In this document: piece by piece, positions 51,007-60,412 of the stretch | Layout of the letters: every line of letters begins with the position of its first letter | Position numbering within the stretch: position 1 is the first letter of the stretch | The notes under the pieces: generated by a model | The model's input: the letters and a program-made list of their open reading frames with translations, nothing else | What the model was told of the DNA's origin: nothing | Databases searched by the model: none | Source: JBMYRH01 sp049602155 | Lineage (GTDB): Bacteria > Myxococcota_A > UBA9042 > PHBI01 > JBMYRH01 | NCBI GenBank assembly: GCA_049602155.1 | Contig: JBMYRH010000016.1 | Location: 71,559-135,558 of the forward strand | DNA: 64,000 bases | Reading direction: 5' to 3' | Made by a program: the position numbers and the translations under genes

Positions 51007-52371
51007 ATGATTGCTTTACGTACCCTGTGTGTCCTCTCCCTACTGCTCGTCGCCTGCGGCTCAGAGCCCGCTGAACCTGGCGCTGATGCTTCCGATGCCG
51101 TCGCTGATGTGACCGCCTCTGACGACGTGACGTCCACCGTCATGCCCGAGGACAGCGCCGGACCGCCGTCCGACAGCGCGGAGGTCGATGACGTGGCCGC
51201 TGGTGGCATTGACGCGGACGACGAGGCGAATACGCCGATCTCCTTTGGCCTCCCTGACCTCATGGGGGCGCGCACCGACTCGGTGGTCCCGATGCCGGGG
51301 CTCATCGCGGTGCAGCCTGCGGTGGCGGTGAGCGCTGAGGGCGAGACCTTGGTGGTCTTCACTGCCACGCCTGGCGCGGAGGGCGACTTGGGGATCTACG
51401 CGTCGCTCGCGGGTCAGGCGGCGATCCCCGTGAAGACCGAGCCCCCAGGGCAGCGCAACGAGCCCTCAGTGTGTCGCCTAAGCGGCGGTGGGTTCGCTGC
51501 CGCGTGGGCCTATGACGGCCAGGCCTACGGCTACACCCTCGGGGTCGAGGTCGCCGTCTTCGATAGCGACGGCGTGGTGGTGAAGGCCTTCGAGGTCACC
51601 ACCGAGGTCGAGGGGAACCACTGGCTCGGTGCCGTCGGGTGCAGCCCTGAGGGTGGATTTACGGTCGTCGGGAGCAGGACAGACACGGATGACACGACCT
51701 TTGGCGTCTTCGCGCAGCACTTTGATGCAGCCGGAGAGGCGCTTGGGGCAGCCTTTGGCGTCAACCCAACACCCGAAGGCACGCAGGTGCAGCCGGTGGT
51801 GGGCATCGGCCCTGGCGGCACTGGCGTGGTGATCTATGAAGACGCGCCTGCGGACGGCAGCTACGCCCTGACGGCGCGCGGCATCGACGCCTCGGGCGCG
51901 GTCGGTGACACCTTCTCGGTCTTGTCGCTTGAGGGGACGGACTGTCTCAAGCCAGCGGTGGCTGTCAGCGCGGGGGGCGCCTTTGCCTATGCCGGGAACA
52001 TCGGCACGCAAGTGACGCTCTTTCAGGTGCCGTTTGCCCAGTCGCTTGAGCCGATGGAGGCGCTTTTTGAGAGCACGGGGATCGCAGGCATGCCCGCGGT
52101 GACCTTCCTCGATGGTGAGGACGTCGTGGCCCTCGCGATGCTGACGAATTTCATCGGCGCCGGCGAGCCCTCGGTGACGGTTCAGTTGCTCGGTGAGGGG
52201 GTTGAGCCTCAAGCGAGCATGGTGTCACTCGGTGATGATCCAACGCTCCCTCCTTACCCACCGGCGATCGCGTATGGTGCGGGGACTCTCGCGGTCGCAT
52301 GGACGCAGCGAACTGACGGAGGCTATGAGCTCCACCTGAGCGAGTTCGAGGCCCCTGTCCTTGCGCGATGA
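51007..52371 (+). CDS. Hypothetical lipoprotein with propeller-like repeats
   Basis: A 454-residue lipoprotein: signal peptide with lipobox LLVAC (Cys17), an Asp/Ser-rich linker to about residue 75, then about seven repeats of the type found in bacterial beta-propellers (AVQPAVAVSAEGETLVVF; NEPSVCRLSGGGFAAAW; VQPVVGIGPGGTGVVIY). No catalytic motif is evident, so a binding role on the cell surface is likely. It lies 28 bp before the aldo/keto reductase gene, with no obvious functional link. Confidence 0.75.
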   Translation: MIALRTLCVLSLLLVACGSEPAEPGADASDAVADVTASDDVTSTVMPEDSAGPPSDSAEVDDVAAGGIDADDEANTPISFGLPDLMGARTDSVVPMPGLIAVQPAVAVSAEGETLVVFTATPGAEGDLGIYASLAGQAAIPVKTEPPGQRNEPSVCRLSGGGFAAAWAYDGQAYGYTLGVEVAVFDSDGVVVKAFEVTTEVEGNHWLGAVGCSPEGGFTVVGSRTDTDDTTFGVFAQHFDAAGEALGAAFGVNPTPEGTQVQPVVGIGPGGTGVVIYEDAPADGSYALTARGIDASGAVGDTFSVLSLEGTDCLKPAVAVSAGGAFAYAGNIGTQVTLFQVPFAQSLEPMEALFESTGIAGMPAVTFLDGEDVVALAMLTNFIGAGEPSVTVQLLGEGVEPQASMVSLGDDPTLPPYPPAIAYGAGTLAVAWTQRTDGGYELHLSEFEAPVLAR

Positions 52372-52399
52372 AAGCCACGGGGCCCCCCAGGAACAGCTG

Positions 52400-53299
52400 A
52401 TGCAGATGGCGCTCAACCACGACGTCTCGATGCCCGCGGTCGGCTTCGGCACGTACATGATCAAAGACGGGCAGGCTCAAGTGTGCGTCAGGGCGGCGCT
52501 GAAGGCGGGCTATCGCCACATCGACACCGCCGAGGGCTACCGGAATGAGACGGGCGTGGGGCGGGCGCTCAAGGCCTCGGGGATCGCGCGCGACGCGCTA
52601 TTCGTGACGACAAAGCTCTGGCCAGGGCGGCCTACTCGGGGGCGCACGGCCAAGGACCGCGCGGCCACGATAGCGTCCTGTGAACGCTCTCTGTCGAAGC
52701 TCGGCCTCGATCACGTCGACCTCTACCTTATCCACGCGCCCTTCGCGGGCCCTCAGCGCTTGGAGCAGTGGGAGGCGCTGCTCGAGCTCCAAAGGCAAGG
52801 CAAGGTGCGCGCGGTCGGGGTGAGCAATTTCAACCAGGCCCACCTCGACGAGATCGCAGCAGCGGGCTTACCCATGCCCGCCGCCAATCAAATCGAGCTT
52901 CACCCCTGGTCGCAGAAGCCGGCGCTGACGACCTACTTGGCCGACAAGGGCATCACGGCCATCGCCTACAGCAGCCTCGTGCCCTTGGCTCAGTGGCGCG
53001 CTCTCGAAGGGCAGAGGAGCGCCAAGACCGAGGCGATGCGACACGCGGGAGCCGACCCCAGTTCACCCTTCAAAGTTATGGCGGCGAAGTACGGGGTCAC
53101 AGAGGCTCAGGTGCTCCTTCGGTGGGGGGTTCAAAGGGGCTACGCGGTCTTGCCTAAGAGCGTGAATCTCGCGCGTATCCGAGAGAACATCGACCTCTTC
53201 TCTTTTGAGCTCGACGCCGGTGACATGGCGGAGATCGCGGAGATGAATCGAGGTGGTGGCGTGGCTTGGAGCGCCGGTGATCCGACCTTGGCTGATTGA
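52400..53299 (+). CDS. Aldo/keto reductase
   Basis: A 299-residue NADPH-dependent oxidoreductase; ATG 52400 follows AGGAA, while an earlier in-frame TTG overlaps the previous gene. The catalytic tetrad can be seen: Asp and Tyr in DTAEGYRNE, Lys in VTTKLWPG and His in LYLIHAPF. ANQIELHPW and the C-terminal VLPKSVNLARIRENIDLFSF (NADPH-phosphate binding Lys-Ser) are typical of the AKR5/2,5-diketogluconate reductase-like group. It reduces aldehydes or ketones; the physiological substrate is not known. Confidence 0.93.
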   Translation: MQMALNHDVSMPAVGFGTYMIKDGQAQVCVRAALKAGYRHIDTAEGYRNETGVGRALKASGIARDALFVTTKLWPGRPTRGRTAKDRAATIASCERSLSKLGLDHVDLYLIHAPFAGPQRLEQWEALLELQRQGKVRAVGVSNFNQAHLDEIAAAGLPMPAANQIELHPWSQKPALTTYLADKGITAIAYSSLVPLAQWRALEGQRSAKTEAMRHAGADPSSPFKVMAAKYGVTEAQVLLRWGVQRGYAVLPKSVNLARIRENIDLFSFELDAGDMAEIAEMNRGGGVAWSAGDPTLAD

Positions 53300-53403
53300 C
53301 CCGAGGTGGGCAGTCGACGGGCCCGTCGAAGCTCGGTAGATTGTATAAGGTGATTGGAGTGGGCGGCGACTCTCTGCTGCGTGCGACTGATAGGAGGGAG
53401 CCG

Positions 53404-53934
53404 ATGGAGACCACCCTCAAGGATGGTCAAACGCTTAGGATCTGTGTCGCGACCCCCGAGGACGCCCAGGTGATCCTCGCCTATATCGCGCAGAGAAGCG
53501 GCGAGAGCACCTTCCTCACGTTCGGGCCGGGTGAGTTCGAGATGACGGTCGAGCAGGAGGCTGAATTTCTGCGCGGATGCCATGGGAGCGTCAACCAGAC
53601 CTATATCCTTGGCTTTATCGATGGCGCGCTGGTCGCGACGGCCAACGTGAGTGCGAGCGCCAGATCACGCCTTAGACACTGTGCTGAGTTTGGCATGTCG
53701 GTCAGGCGCTCCTCTTGGGGCCTGGGGATCGGGGCGGCCATGCTGGATTACTTGATTGCGTGGGCGAGAGAAAACCCTGTCCTCACCAAGTTCGATCTGC
53801 GCGTGCGCGCCGATAACACCAGGGCCATCTCGCTTTACCGGGGGCGGGGATTCATCGAAGAGGGCCTGCTGCGTAAGCAGTTCTTCGTGGACGGTGAGCA
53901 CTACGACCTCATCGCCATGGGGATGGATGTGTAG
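53404..53934 (+). CDS. GNAT acetyltransferase
   Basis: A 176-residue protein starting at ATG 53404, preceded by AGGAGGGAG. It has a typical GNAT fold: ICVATPEDAQVIL, the acetyl-CoA loop SSWGLGIGAAMLDYLIAWA and the ending VRADNTRAISLYRGRGFIEEG. Close to the YjaB/YhhY-like group. It precedes a second GNAT gene by 30 bp; the pair may be co-transcribed. Confidence 0.9.
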   Translation: METTLKDGQTLRICVATPEDAQVILAYIAQRSGESTFLTFGPGEFEMTVEQEAEFLRGCHGSVNQTYILGFIDGALVATANVSASARSRLRHCAEFGMSVRRSSWGLGIGAAMLDYLIAWARENPVLTKFDLRVRADNTRAISLYRGRGFIEEGLLRKQFFVDGEHYDLIAMGMDV

Positions 53935-53964
53935 CGGGGTGACTCGTATGACCTTGAGGAGCCG

Positions 53965-54825
53965 ATGAGCTGGTCACTGTGTGCGGATGCCGATGAGTTC
54001 TTGGAGAAGAGGCGCCAGGTGTTGCTCTCTGATGAGTCAGCCAATTGCCTGGCCTGGGCTGCCATTGAGCGCTCACAATTAGAGGGACCGGACGGTGATG
54101 ACTACACCTTCCTCACCTTTGATGACGAGCAATCTTCGTCCGCCCACGCCTTCATCAAGGTCAACGGTGAAGAGGAGCACTTGGTGCTGGGTCAGATGTC
54201 TCCTCCTCAAGCCGAGCAGTTGCTGGGGATTGTGGACTCTCAGGGGATATCGCTTGGGCTCGTAGAGGGTCCGCGGGAGGCGACGCTGGCCTTCGCTCAG
54301 GGGTGGGCGCTCACTGCGGGGCGGTCTCATCGCCTTCAGCTGAACCTAGGGCTCTACGAGTTGACTCACGTGAAGCGGATCGATCTTGAAGGTGGGCGCT
54401 TGTACCAGGCGACAGAGGCGGACCGAGAGCTGCTGACGGAGTACGTCATAGGGTTTTGTCGGGACTGCTTCCCCGAGCAACCGATCGTTCGTGAGATGAT
54501 CAACGCGCGGGTCACGCGGTTCATCACTCAGAGGCGACTCTACCTCTGGCAGACGAGCGACAGAGAGCTTGTCGCGATGGCCGCCGTGGTCCGAGAGTCC
54601 CCGAACACCGCGAGCATCTCGTGGGTCTACACGCCCCCGAGCCATCGGAAAAAGGGCTACGCTGCGAGGATCGTCGCCGCGCTGTCACAGGTTCAACTAG
54701 AGAAGGGGAAGCGGGCGTGTAATCTTCACGCCGACCTCAGCAACCCGACCTCAAATGGCGTCTATCTGCGGATTGGATATGAGAAGATCGGCGAGCGGAT
54801 CAACGTCAACCTCGGTCATGATTAA
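53965..54825 (+). CDS. Two-domain GNAT acetyltransferase
   Basis: A 286-residue protein. The C-terminal half (about 140-286) is a GNAT domain (YQATEADRELLTEYVIGF, HRKKGYAARIVAALSQVQ, NPTSNGVYLRIGYEKIGE) like those found in FR47-type enzymes. The N-terminal half is a degenerate GNAT-like or companion domain without the acetyl-CoA loop. Substrate unknown. A T-tailed terminator follows 18 bp after the stop. Confidence 0.85.
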   Translation: MSWSLCADADEFLEKRRQVLLSDESANCLAWAAIERSQLEGPDGDDYTFLTFDDEQSSSAHAFIKVNGEEEHLVLGQMSPPQAEQLLGIVDSQGISLGLVEGPREATLAFAQGWALTAGRSHRLQLNLGLYELTHVKRIDLEGGRLYQATEADRELLTEYVIGFCRDCFPEQPIVREMINARVTRFITQRRLYLWQTSDRELVAMAAVVRESPNTASISWVYTPPSHRKKGYAARIVAALSQVQLEKGKRACNLHADLSNPTSNGVYLRIGYEKIGERINVNLGHD

Positions 54826-54842
54826 GTGGTGGCTATCTGGCT

Positions 54843-54883
54843 GGCCGAGGGGAGGCTTGTGAGCCTCTTATTCGGTCTTTTTT
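54843..54883 (+). terminator. Intrinsic terminator after the GNAT pair
   Basis: An outer stem (GGCCGA 54843-54848 with TCGGTC 54872-54877, one G-T) encloses an inner perfect stem GAGGCT/AGCCTC with loop TGTG, and six T follow (54878-54883). It is a clear Rho-independent terminator for rightward transcription. Confidence 0.82.
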
Positions 54884-54926
54884 CACGCGTGAGCCCACAG
54901 GTGAGACCCCTCATACGGAGAGCACG

Positions 54927-55715
54927 ATGAGCAAGTTGGCGTTAGTGACAGGCGCGTCGAGCGGCATCGGGCGCGCGACCGCGGTGCTCTTGGCTCAAAA
55001 GGGCTGGCGCGTTATCGCCCTGGCGCGGCGCGCTGAGGTCCTCAGCGAGCTTGCCGAAGAGGTCGGCGAGGCGATCATCCCCGTCGTCTGTGATGGCGGT
55101 GATGGCGAGGCGGTCCTCCGGATGTCTGACGATGTGCTCGCGACCGACGGGGTCCCCGATGTCATCGTCCACTGTGCCGGTGCTGGTCAGTGGAAGGAGA
55201 TCGAGGACACCTCTCCCGACGACCTCGACCGCATGATGGCTGCGCCTTTTCGGTCTGCGTTTCACATCAACCATGCGTTTTTGGCCGCGATGATCGAGCG
55301 AGGCACCGGGCGACTGCTCCACATCAACTCCCCAGCGAGCGTGATGGCTTGGGGTGGGGCGACGGGCTACGTCACTGCGCGCTTCGCCCTCCGCGGCCTT
55401 AACGAGGCGCTCTGCGCGGACCTGCGTGGCACGGGCGTGTGGACCTCGAACGTGACCTTTGGCGAGGTGAGCTCCAGCTACTTCGACGCTAACCCGGACT
55501 CGCAGGCCAAGATCCCCAAGATCGCGTCCCTTGTCGGGGTCATGACTCCAGAGGCCTGCGCCAAGGTCCTGGTCAAGGCCATCAGGTCACGCAAGCGGGA
55601 GATCATCGCGCCCTTCATGCTCAAGCTCTTCTTCCTTAACTTCAGGCTCTGGCCCGGCCTCGTGCACTTCTTCATTGGGCTCACCCAGCGACAGCGTGTG
55701 CTCCCCCGCCGCTAA
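54927..55715 (+). CDS. Short-chain dehydrogenase/reductase with altered active-site Lys
   Basis: A 262-residue SDR: cofactor motif TGASSGIG (residues 8-15), structural VHCAGAG in place of NNAG, catalytic Ser in HINSPAS and Tyr in GYVTARFAL. The classical YxxxK has become YVTAR, with Arg where Lys is expected, so activity may be changed. The C-terminal 35 residues are hydrophobic (FMLKLFFLNFRLWPGLVHFF), suggesting membrane contact as in some lipid-acting SDRs. Confidence 0.88.
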   Translation: MSKLALVTGASSGIGRATAVLLAQKGWRVIALARRAEVLSELAEEVGEAIIPVVCDGGDGEAVLRMSDDVLATDGVPDVIVHCAGAGQWKEIEDTSPDDLDRMMAAPFRSAFHINHAFLAAMIERGTGRLLHINSPASVMAWGGATGYVTARFALRGLNEALCADLRGTGVWTSNVTFGEVSSSYFDANPDSQAKIPKIASLVGVMTPEACAKVLVKAIRSRKREIIAPFMLKLFFLNFRLWPGLVHFFIGLTQRQRVLPRR

Positions 55716-55723
55716 GCGCGGCC

Positions 55724-58402
55724 TTACTCGTCGCTCGCTGGGGGATCGGAGGGGAGCCCACAGACCACCGCTGTCTCACTCAGTGAGCTGCCGACCTCAC
55801 CCCGGGTCGGGGCTTGGTAGGGCACTCGCTCGGATTGATCGCCCCCTGGCGCGTAACCAAAGACCGTCCCGGGGTAGCTGAAGGCCTCGCCGGACTCCGA
55901 GTTGGCAGGGCACCACTCGATGTCATAGCCGCCGCTGTGGGTGTAAAAGCCCTCGTAGTAGTCCTCGGGCAGCGGGTCAGGCTCCTCTTGGTGACTCCCG
56001 ATGGTCACCTCACAGTCCAGGGGTTTGGTGCGCTTTCTCTCGTAGACTGGGATGGGCACAAACCCGACCTCCATCCCCACCGGAGGGGTCACGAGGAGCG
56101 CAGGGTCGATGTCCACCTTGGTACCGGGCAGGGCCGCTTCGCCTTGTGGTGCGTCGAACCAGCGGGGGAGCTCATCGCCCGATTGCTGCGCGGCGTGGAG
56201 GCGCTCGATGCGCGCCTGCATGAAGCACTTAGCGGCGTCCCGCTCGTCCTCGGGCAGCGACGCGAACACCTGGTTGAGCTCTGGTTGGTCGACGAAGCGG
56301 TACCAGCGGAAGCCGAGCCAGTTCCCGGACTTGGTGCGGGTGCAGTACAGGCGCGGATCGGCGGGCGCCGGGCCGGGGGTGTCAAAGCACGCTTGCTCGG
56401 TCTCGGCGGGGGGCCCGAGGAAGCTGCCGTCGTTCTTCCGTGTCCCCTCAAACGCGCGGAGCTCGAGCGCGGCCTTGATGTCCAGGGGCACCTCGGCGCT
56501 CGGGATCGCGGCTGGGGCCGTGCCGTCGGCGTTCAGTTTGATGTAGCGGTGACCCTCGCACCACCCCTCGGTGGCGTCGCAGTCGAGCTTGCTCGGGTCG
56601 AGGTCGAGGCGGGTGTGGCAGTGGGCGGCGTCCGTCGCGGCCTGAGCGGCGCCAGTGGCGTCGGGAGCCTTCACCCCGAAGCCCTGCCATACGACCTCGC
56701 CGTCCTCGGTCTCCATCTCAAGCCTGAGCTCGGCGTGGTTCGGATCGGGCAGGTTGCACCCCCCTCCGGGCGCTTGGCGCTCACTCAAGGCCTTGGCTTT
56801 GATGGCAGCCGCGGTTTGGGCCTCGGGCTCTCCGGTGCCAGACAGCATGGGCTCCATCGCCTCGACCGCCCAGTCAGTGTTGTACTGAGAGTGCCCGGTG
56901 AAGAGCGTGCTGGTGTCTTTCATGGCGCCATTGACGAGGTCCTTCGGGAAGGCCCAGCGGTTCGTGCGGCGCCAGGTCACCCCGTCGTCGTCGACCACCT
57001 GGATCCCGCCAATGCGGCCCTCAAATCCTTGGGCGACGTAGCCCACGAGCGCCCGTGGATCCGACCAGCTGACGCTCTCAGGGTGCCAGTTGATGCGGGA
57101 GTCCCAGAACCACGACGACATATACATGACAGGGCCAGAGAAGTTCCCGGCGTCGATGAGGATGGTCCAATAGTTGGCGTCGTCGGTCTCAGAGCGCTTG
57201 CCGATAGGGGTGCGGCTCAGCATGTAGCCCAAGAACCCGTTGACCGTGTCGTCGGCGAAGCTGACGAAGTCGTTCGGGATGACAAAGGTGTTGGCGATCC
57301 GCACCGCGCCCCCGAGGGTGACGCAAGGCTGCTCCCGGTCGTTCAGGAAGGTGCCGCCGAAGATCTCGTAGTTGGCGTTGGTCGCGCCGGGCAACATCCA
57401 CTTCACCTGCGGCGTCTCGAGGGTGTACATCCAGTAGCCCATGCCACCCTCGATAGACCCTCGGACGCCACACTTGTCCTCCTCAGCGCAGCACCAGACG
57501 CTGCACCCCTCCATGCTCTCGTAGTCGGTGTAGCCGCACCCCTGGAGCTCGCCCGCCATGTCTGTCGCCGACGGCGCCTCCTCGTCGCAGACGAACCCGT
57601 GAGGGTGAACGCCGCAGACGTCGAGCCCGTCGGCCGGCATCGAGGGCTTACTCCACTGACCCCAACCTACCTCTTGGACCGGCGTGTCGCGCAGCAGATC
57701 AAAGGCCCGAATGTAGTAGCTCCAGCCGTACAACCCTTTCGCCGGGAAGGTGGCCTGCTCATAGTCCCATTCACTTGAGTGATAGCCCGCCAGGAGGTTG
57801 AGTTGATCGTACTCTCTAGGCCCGTTCACGAGGCAGAGGGACGTGTCTGTCCACACCTCGTCGATGAGCTCCTGGACCACCGTGCCCTCAGACTCCGGGC
57901 CGCATGGCGTCTCGCCGACCTTCAGCTCCGGGCCCTGCTCAGGCTCGCCCTCACAGGTCGCCGTGTCGGCCCATGCACCCGCGATGCACTCTTGGAGCAA
58001 GACCCCTTGGCCGGTCTCACCGCATGGTGTTGTCCCGCTCTGCGTGTCGCCATCGGCGCACTCAGGCGGCGCTTCAGTCGCGTCGGAGGGGCCCGCGTCC
58101 TCGGGGGGGCTCTCTACGTCCTCTTCAGGCTCTGGGTCCTGAGTGTCCTGCTGAGGTTCTGGGTCCTGAGTGTCCTCTTCGGGCTCGGTGTCGTGGGCGT
58201 CGTCACTGGGCGCTGAGGCCTCAGCGTCCTCTCCGGGTGACTCTGCGTCGTCGCTGGGCGCGGGGCTCTCCGTGGCGTCTGTCACCCCGTTCATCGCCGC
58301 ATCCGCCGAGCTTGCGTCGGTATCAGCGCCCTCTGAGGAGGCGCACCCCGTGAGGAGTGACAGCGTGAGCCCTAGGGCGAGCAGATAAGTTGGTCGTGAC
58401 AT
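55724..58402 (-). CDS. Large secreted lipoprotein of unknown function
   Basis: An 892-residue protein with a lipoprotein signal (lipobox LLTGC, Cys20), an acidic Ser/Asp/Pro/Glu linker with repeats of DTQDPEP, and two short Cys-pair motifs (TPCGETGQGVLLQEC; ETPCGPESEGTVVQEL) like those of myxobacterial surface proteins. The remaining 680 residues are rich in Trp, Tyr and Cys (SVWCCAEEDKCG; SYYIRAFDLLRD; SSWFWDSRINWHPES) and contain no domain that I recognise. The composition suggests an extracellular, disulfide-bonded, carbohydrate- or surface-binding protein. It stands alone, divergent from the NTF2-like gene. Confidence 0.7.
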   Translation of the reverse strand: MSRPTYLLALGLTLSLLTGCASSEGADTDASSADAAMNGVTDATESPAPSDDAESPGEDAEASAPSDDAHDTEPEEDTQDPEPQQDTQDPEPEEDVESPPEDAGPSDATEAPPECADGDTQSGTTPCGETGQGVLLQECIAGAWADTATCEGEPEQGPELKVGETPCGPESEGTVVQELIDEVWTDTSLCLVNGPREYDQLNLLAGYHSSEWDYEQATFPAKGLYGWSYYIRAFDLLRDTPVQEVGWGQWSKPSMPADGLDVCGVHPHGFVCDEEAPSATDMAGELQGCGYTDYESMEGCSVWCCAEEDKCGVRGSIEGGMGYWMYTLETPQVKWMLPGATNANYEIFGGTFLNDREQPCVTLGGAVRIANTFVIPNDFVSFADDTVNGFLGYMLSRTPIGKRSETDDANYWTILIDAGNFSGPVMYMSSWFWDSRINWHPESVSWSDPRALVGYVAQGFEGRIGGIQVVDDDGVTWRRTNRWAFPKDLVNGAMKDTSTLFTGHSQYNTDWAVEAMEPMLSGTGEPEAQTAAAIKAKALSERQAPGGGCNLPDPNHAELRLEMETEDGEVVWQGFGVKAPDATGAAQAATDAAHCHTRLDLDPSKLDCDATEGWCEGHRYIKLNADGTAPAAIPSAEVPLDIKAALELRAFEGTRKNDGSFLGPPAETEQACFDTPGPAPADPRLYCTRTKSGNWLGFRWYRFVDQPELNQVFASLPEDERDAAKCFMQARIERLHAAQQSGDELPRWFDAPQGEAALPGTKVDIDPALLVTPPVGMEVGFVPIPVYERKRTKPLDCEVTIGSHQEEPDPLPEDYYEGFYTHSGGYDIEWCPANSESGEAFSYPGTVFGYAPGGDQSERVPYQAPTRGEVGSSLSETAVVCGLPSDPPASDE

Positions 58403-58580
58403 CGATCCCTCCGCGTTCCTGGCAAGGATAGCGCAAAGCTGGTGATGGGAAGCAACTGACCTCGCGGCCGACCCGGAGGTGACCCCTCTGTGACGTGCTG
58501 GTCAAAGGTGACGCGGTTCTGTAAAGACGGTCGTCGTCGCAGTGACCCATGTACCGCCCTATCTACCCCAGGAGCCTCTC

Positions 58581-58913
58581 ATGTCTGTCTACACCCAATG
58601 GTCCACCGGTATCGAGAATCGAGACGCTGATGCGCTCATCGCGTGTTTGCACGAGGACTTCGCCTTTGTGCGCCACCAGTCGGGCAGCACGATGAACAAG
58701 GCCGAGATGTCGGAGATGCTCCGCGGGTTCATGTCCAACGACAAGGTCGTGGTCCATAGCAACCGCTGCCTCTACGAGAATGACGAGGTCTTCGTCGAGC
58801 ACTCGGTGATGGACTTCGCGGATGGCAGCCGAGAGGCGGTGCTTGCTTTTAACCGCTTGAAGGATGGGAAGATCGTCCAGTCCGAGACGGGCGCCACTCC
58901 GATCGACGCCTAA
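58581..58913 (+). CDS. NTF2-like/SnoaL-type small protein
   Basis: A 110-residue protein starting at ATG 58581 after AGGAG. The pattern YTQWSTGIENRDADALIACL, followed by alternating strands and ending in KDGKIVQSETG, fits the SnoaL-like branch of the NTF2 cone fold. Such domains are ligand-binding or small-molecule enzymes. Function unknown. Confidence 0.8.
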   Translation: MSVYTQWSTGIENRDADALIACLHEDFAFVRHQSGSTMNKAEMSEMLRGFMSNDKVVVHSNRCLYENDEVFVEHSVMDFADGSREAVLAFNRLKDGKIVQSETGATPIDA

Positions 58914-59026
58914 CACATCGTTATCATGAAGAGTTCGCTCCCGAAGCCCCCCCTCTTTCTCTTGAGTTCCTCACACTTCATTCGTTAGCCTGCGGTACAT
59001 TTTTTTGGAGAGCGAGGAGACGAGTC

Positions 59027-60136
59027 ATGATGGGTCCATTGCGTCTTGGTTTGGTGTGCGTCTTGGCAATCGCTGTGTTCGCCTGTTCGGACGATGGAGG
59101 CGAGGTGCCTGCCACTGACACTGCGATGGTATCCGGTGACGACGACAGCACGTCGTCCAGCGACGCCGCTGAGTCGACGGAGACAAGCGAGGCCACCTCA
59201 GACGCTGTGTCGACCGGTCCCGAGTCCGACGATACGGGCTCCGAGCCCGACCTCGAGGTAGCGGACGAAGCGGACACGGCCGCGGTCCCTGACGATTTCG
59301 CCTGGCCTGAGCCCACCTACGGGCTCTCTACCCAGACCGTGATGCATGACGGCCTGACCCGTGAGTACCTCCTCTACGTCCCAGCGTCCTACACCGGCGC
59401 CGTCGCAGTGCCCGTCGTCTTGAGCTTCCACGGCGGGGCGATGAACGCGTCGGCGATGATGGAGTGGACCTCAGACATGCGGCAACTCAGCGAGGACGAG
59501 GGCTTCATCCTCGTCTACCCCGAGGGGAGCCTCTTGGAGTCGGGAGACGGGCATTGGAACCCCATCCCACCGTCGGCGGACTCGAAGAGCGACACCGATG
59601 ACTTCGGGTTTGTGGCGGTCATGCTCGACGCGATGGCCGAAGGCCACCACATCGACGCGACCCGGGTGTATGCCACGGGCTACTCGAATGGGGCAGGGAT
59701 GGCCTACGGCTTGCTCTGCTACCTGAGTGACCGTATCGCGGCGGCTGCGCCGGTCTCGGGCTCGATGTATTTCGAGATGTCTGAGGGGTGCGAGGCGACT
59801 CACCCCACAGCGGTCGTGGTCTTTAACGGCACAGAGGACGAGGCGCGCCCCTACGCCGGGATGCCGCCTTGGTTCATGCCCGTCGAAGACGCGGTCGACT
59901 TCTGGGTGACGCACAACGGCATCACCTCAGCGGCCGCGATTGAGAGCTTCAACACCAACGGCGTGACTGTGGAGCGTCGCGTCTTCAGCGGCGAAGGCGG
60001 AGGCTCGGATGTCGCCCTCTTCAAGGTCATCGGCGGTGGTCATGATTGGTTTGATATCGACGTCGAGGGTGCCGACCTCGACCGCTTGATTTGGGACTTC
60101 CTCTCGGCCCATGACCTCTACGGCGCCATCGATTGA
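59027..60136 (+). CDS. Lipoprotein esterase of the PHB-depolymerase/feruloyl-esterase (LpqC) type
   Basis: A 369-residue lipoprotein (lipobox VFAC, Cys20) with GAGGAG upstream, an acidic Ser/Asp/Glu linker to about residue 90 and an alpha/beta hydrolase domain: oxyanion-hole strand VVLSFHGG, nucleophile Ser220 in GYSNGAGM, then an Asp region (VFNGTEDE) and the catalytic His in GGGHDW. This is the layout of extracellular polyhydroxybutyrate depolymerases and feruloyl/acetyl-xylan esterases. It should act on a polymer ester outside the cell; which one is open. Confidence 0.88.
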   Translation: MMGPLRLGLVCVLAIAVFACSDDGGEVPATDTAMVSGDDDSTSSSDAAESTETSEATSDAVSTGPESDDTGSEPDLEVADEADTAAVPDDFAWPEPTYGLSTQTVMHDGLTREYLLYVPASYTGAVAVPVVLSFHGGAMNASAMMEWTSDMRQLSEDEGFILVYPEGSLLESGDGHWNPIPPSADSKSDTDDFGFVAVMLDAMAEGHHIDATRVYATGYSNGAGMAYGLLCYLSDRIAAAAPVSGSMYFEMSEGCEATHPTAVVVFNGTEDEARPYAGMPPWFMPVEDAVDFWVTHNGITSAAAIESFNTNGVTVERRVFSGEGGGSDVALFKVIGGGHDWFDIDVEGADLDRLIWDFLSAHDLYGAID

Positions 60137-60412
60137 GCGTGCGCGACGGCTCGCCCCGTCTTCACGAGCGCCTCCAAGGTCTCGCTGAAGCCGGGCAGCC
60201 TCCCACGCCGCTCATGACCACGCTGACGCACGCGAGCCCGCCGCCGAGCGCAATGTCCATGGGCCTGACGACCTCCACCCAGAGGCCTCGCTGTGTGGCG
60301 TCACGGCGGCGATGAGCCTCGATGAGTCGACGGGCGCCGCAGAAGGGCCCCACGAGGGCGCAGGTGCTGACGGGCTACCTCAAGGCTCGAAGGGCCTCCT
60401 CGAGCCCCGCTC
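60137..60412. other. Gene-free stretch, possible coding remnant on the minus strand
   Basis: No complete gene fits here. On the minus strand, 60162-60353, a 63-residue frame reads GLWVEVVRPMDIALGGGLAC, which looks like protein but has no plausible start or domain. It may be a decayed gene end or chance. Confidence 0.25.

Noticed and set aside
55814..57778. Plus-strand frame of 654 codons opposite the 892-residue lipoprotein
   Set aside because: The minus-strand frame has a signal peptide, lipobox and natural composition; the plus-strand product is Arg/Val/Gly-rich with no start context, as expected of a shadow in GC-rich DNA.
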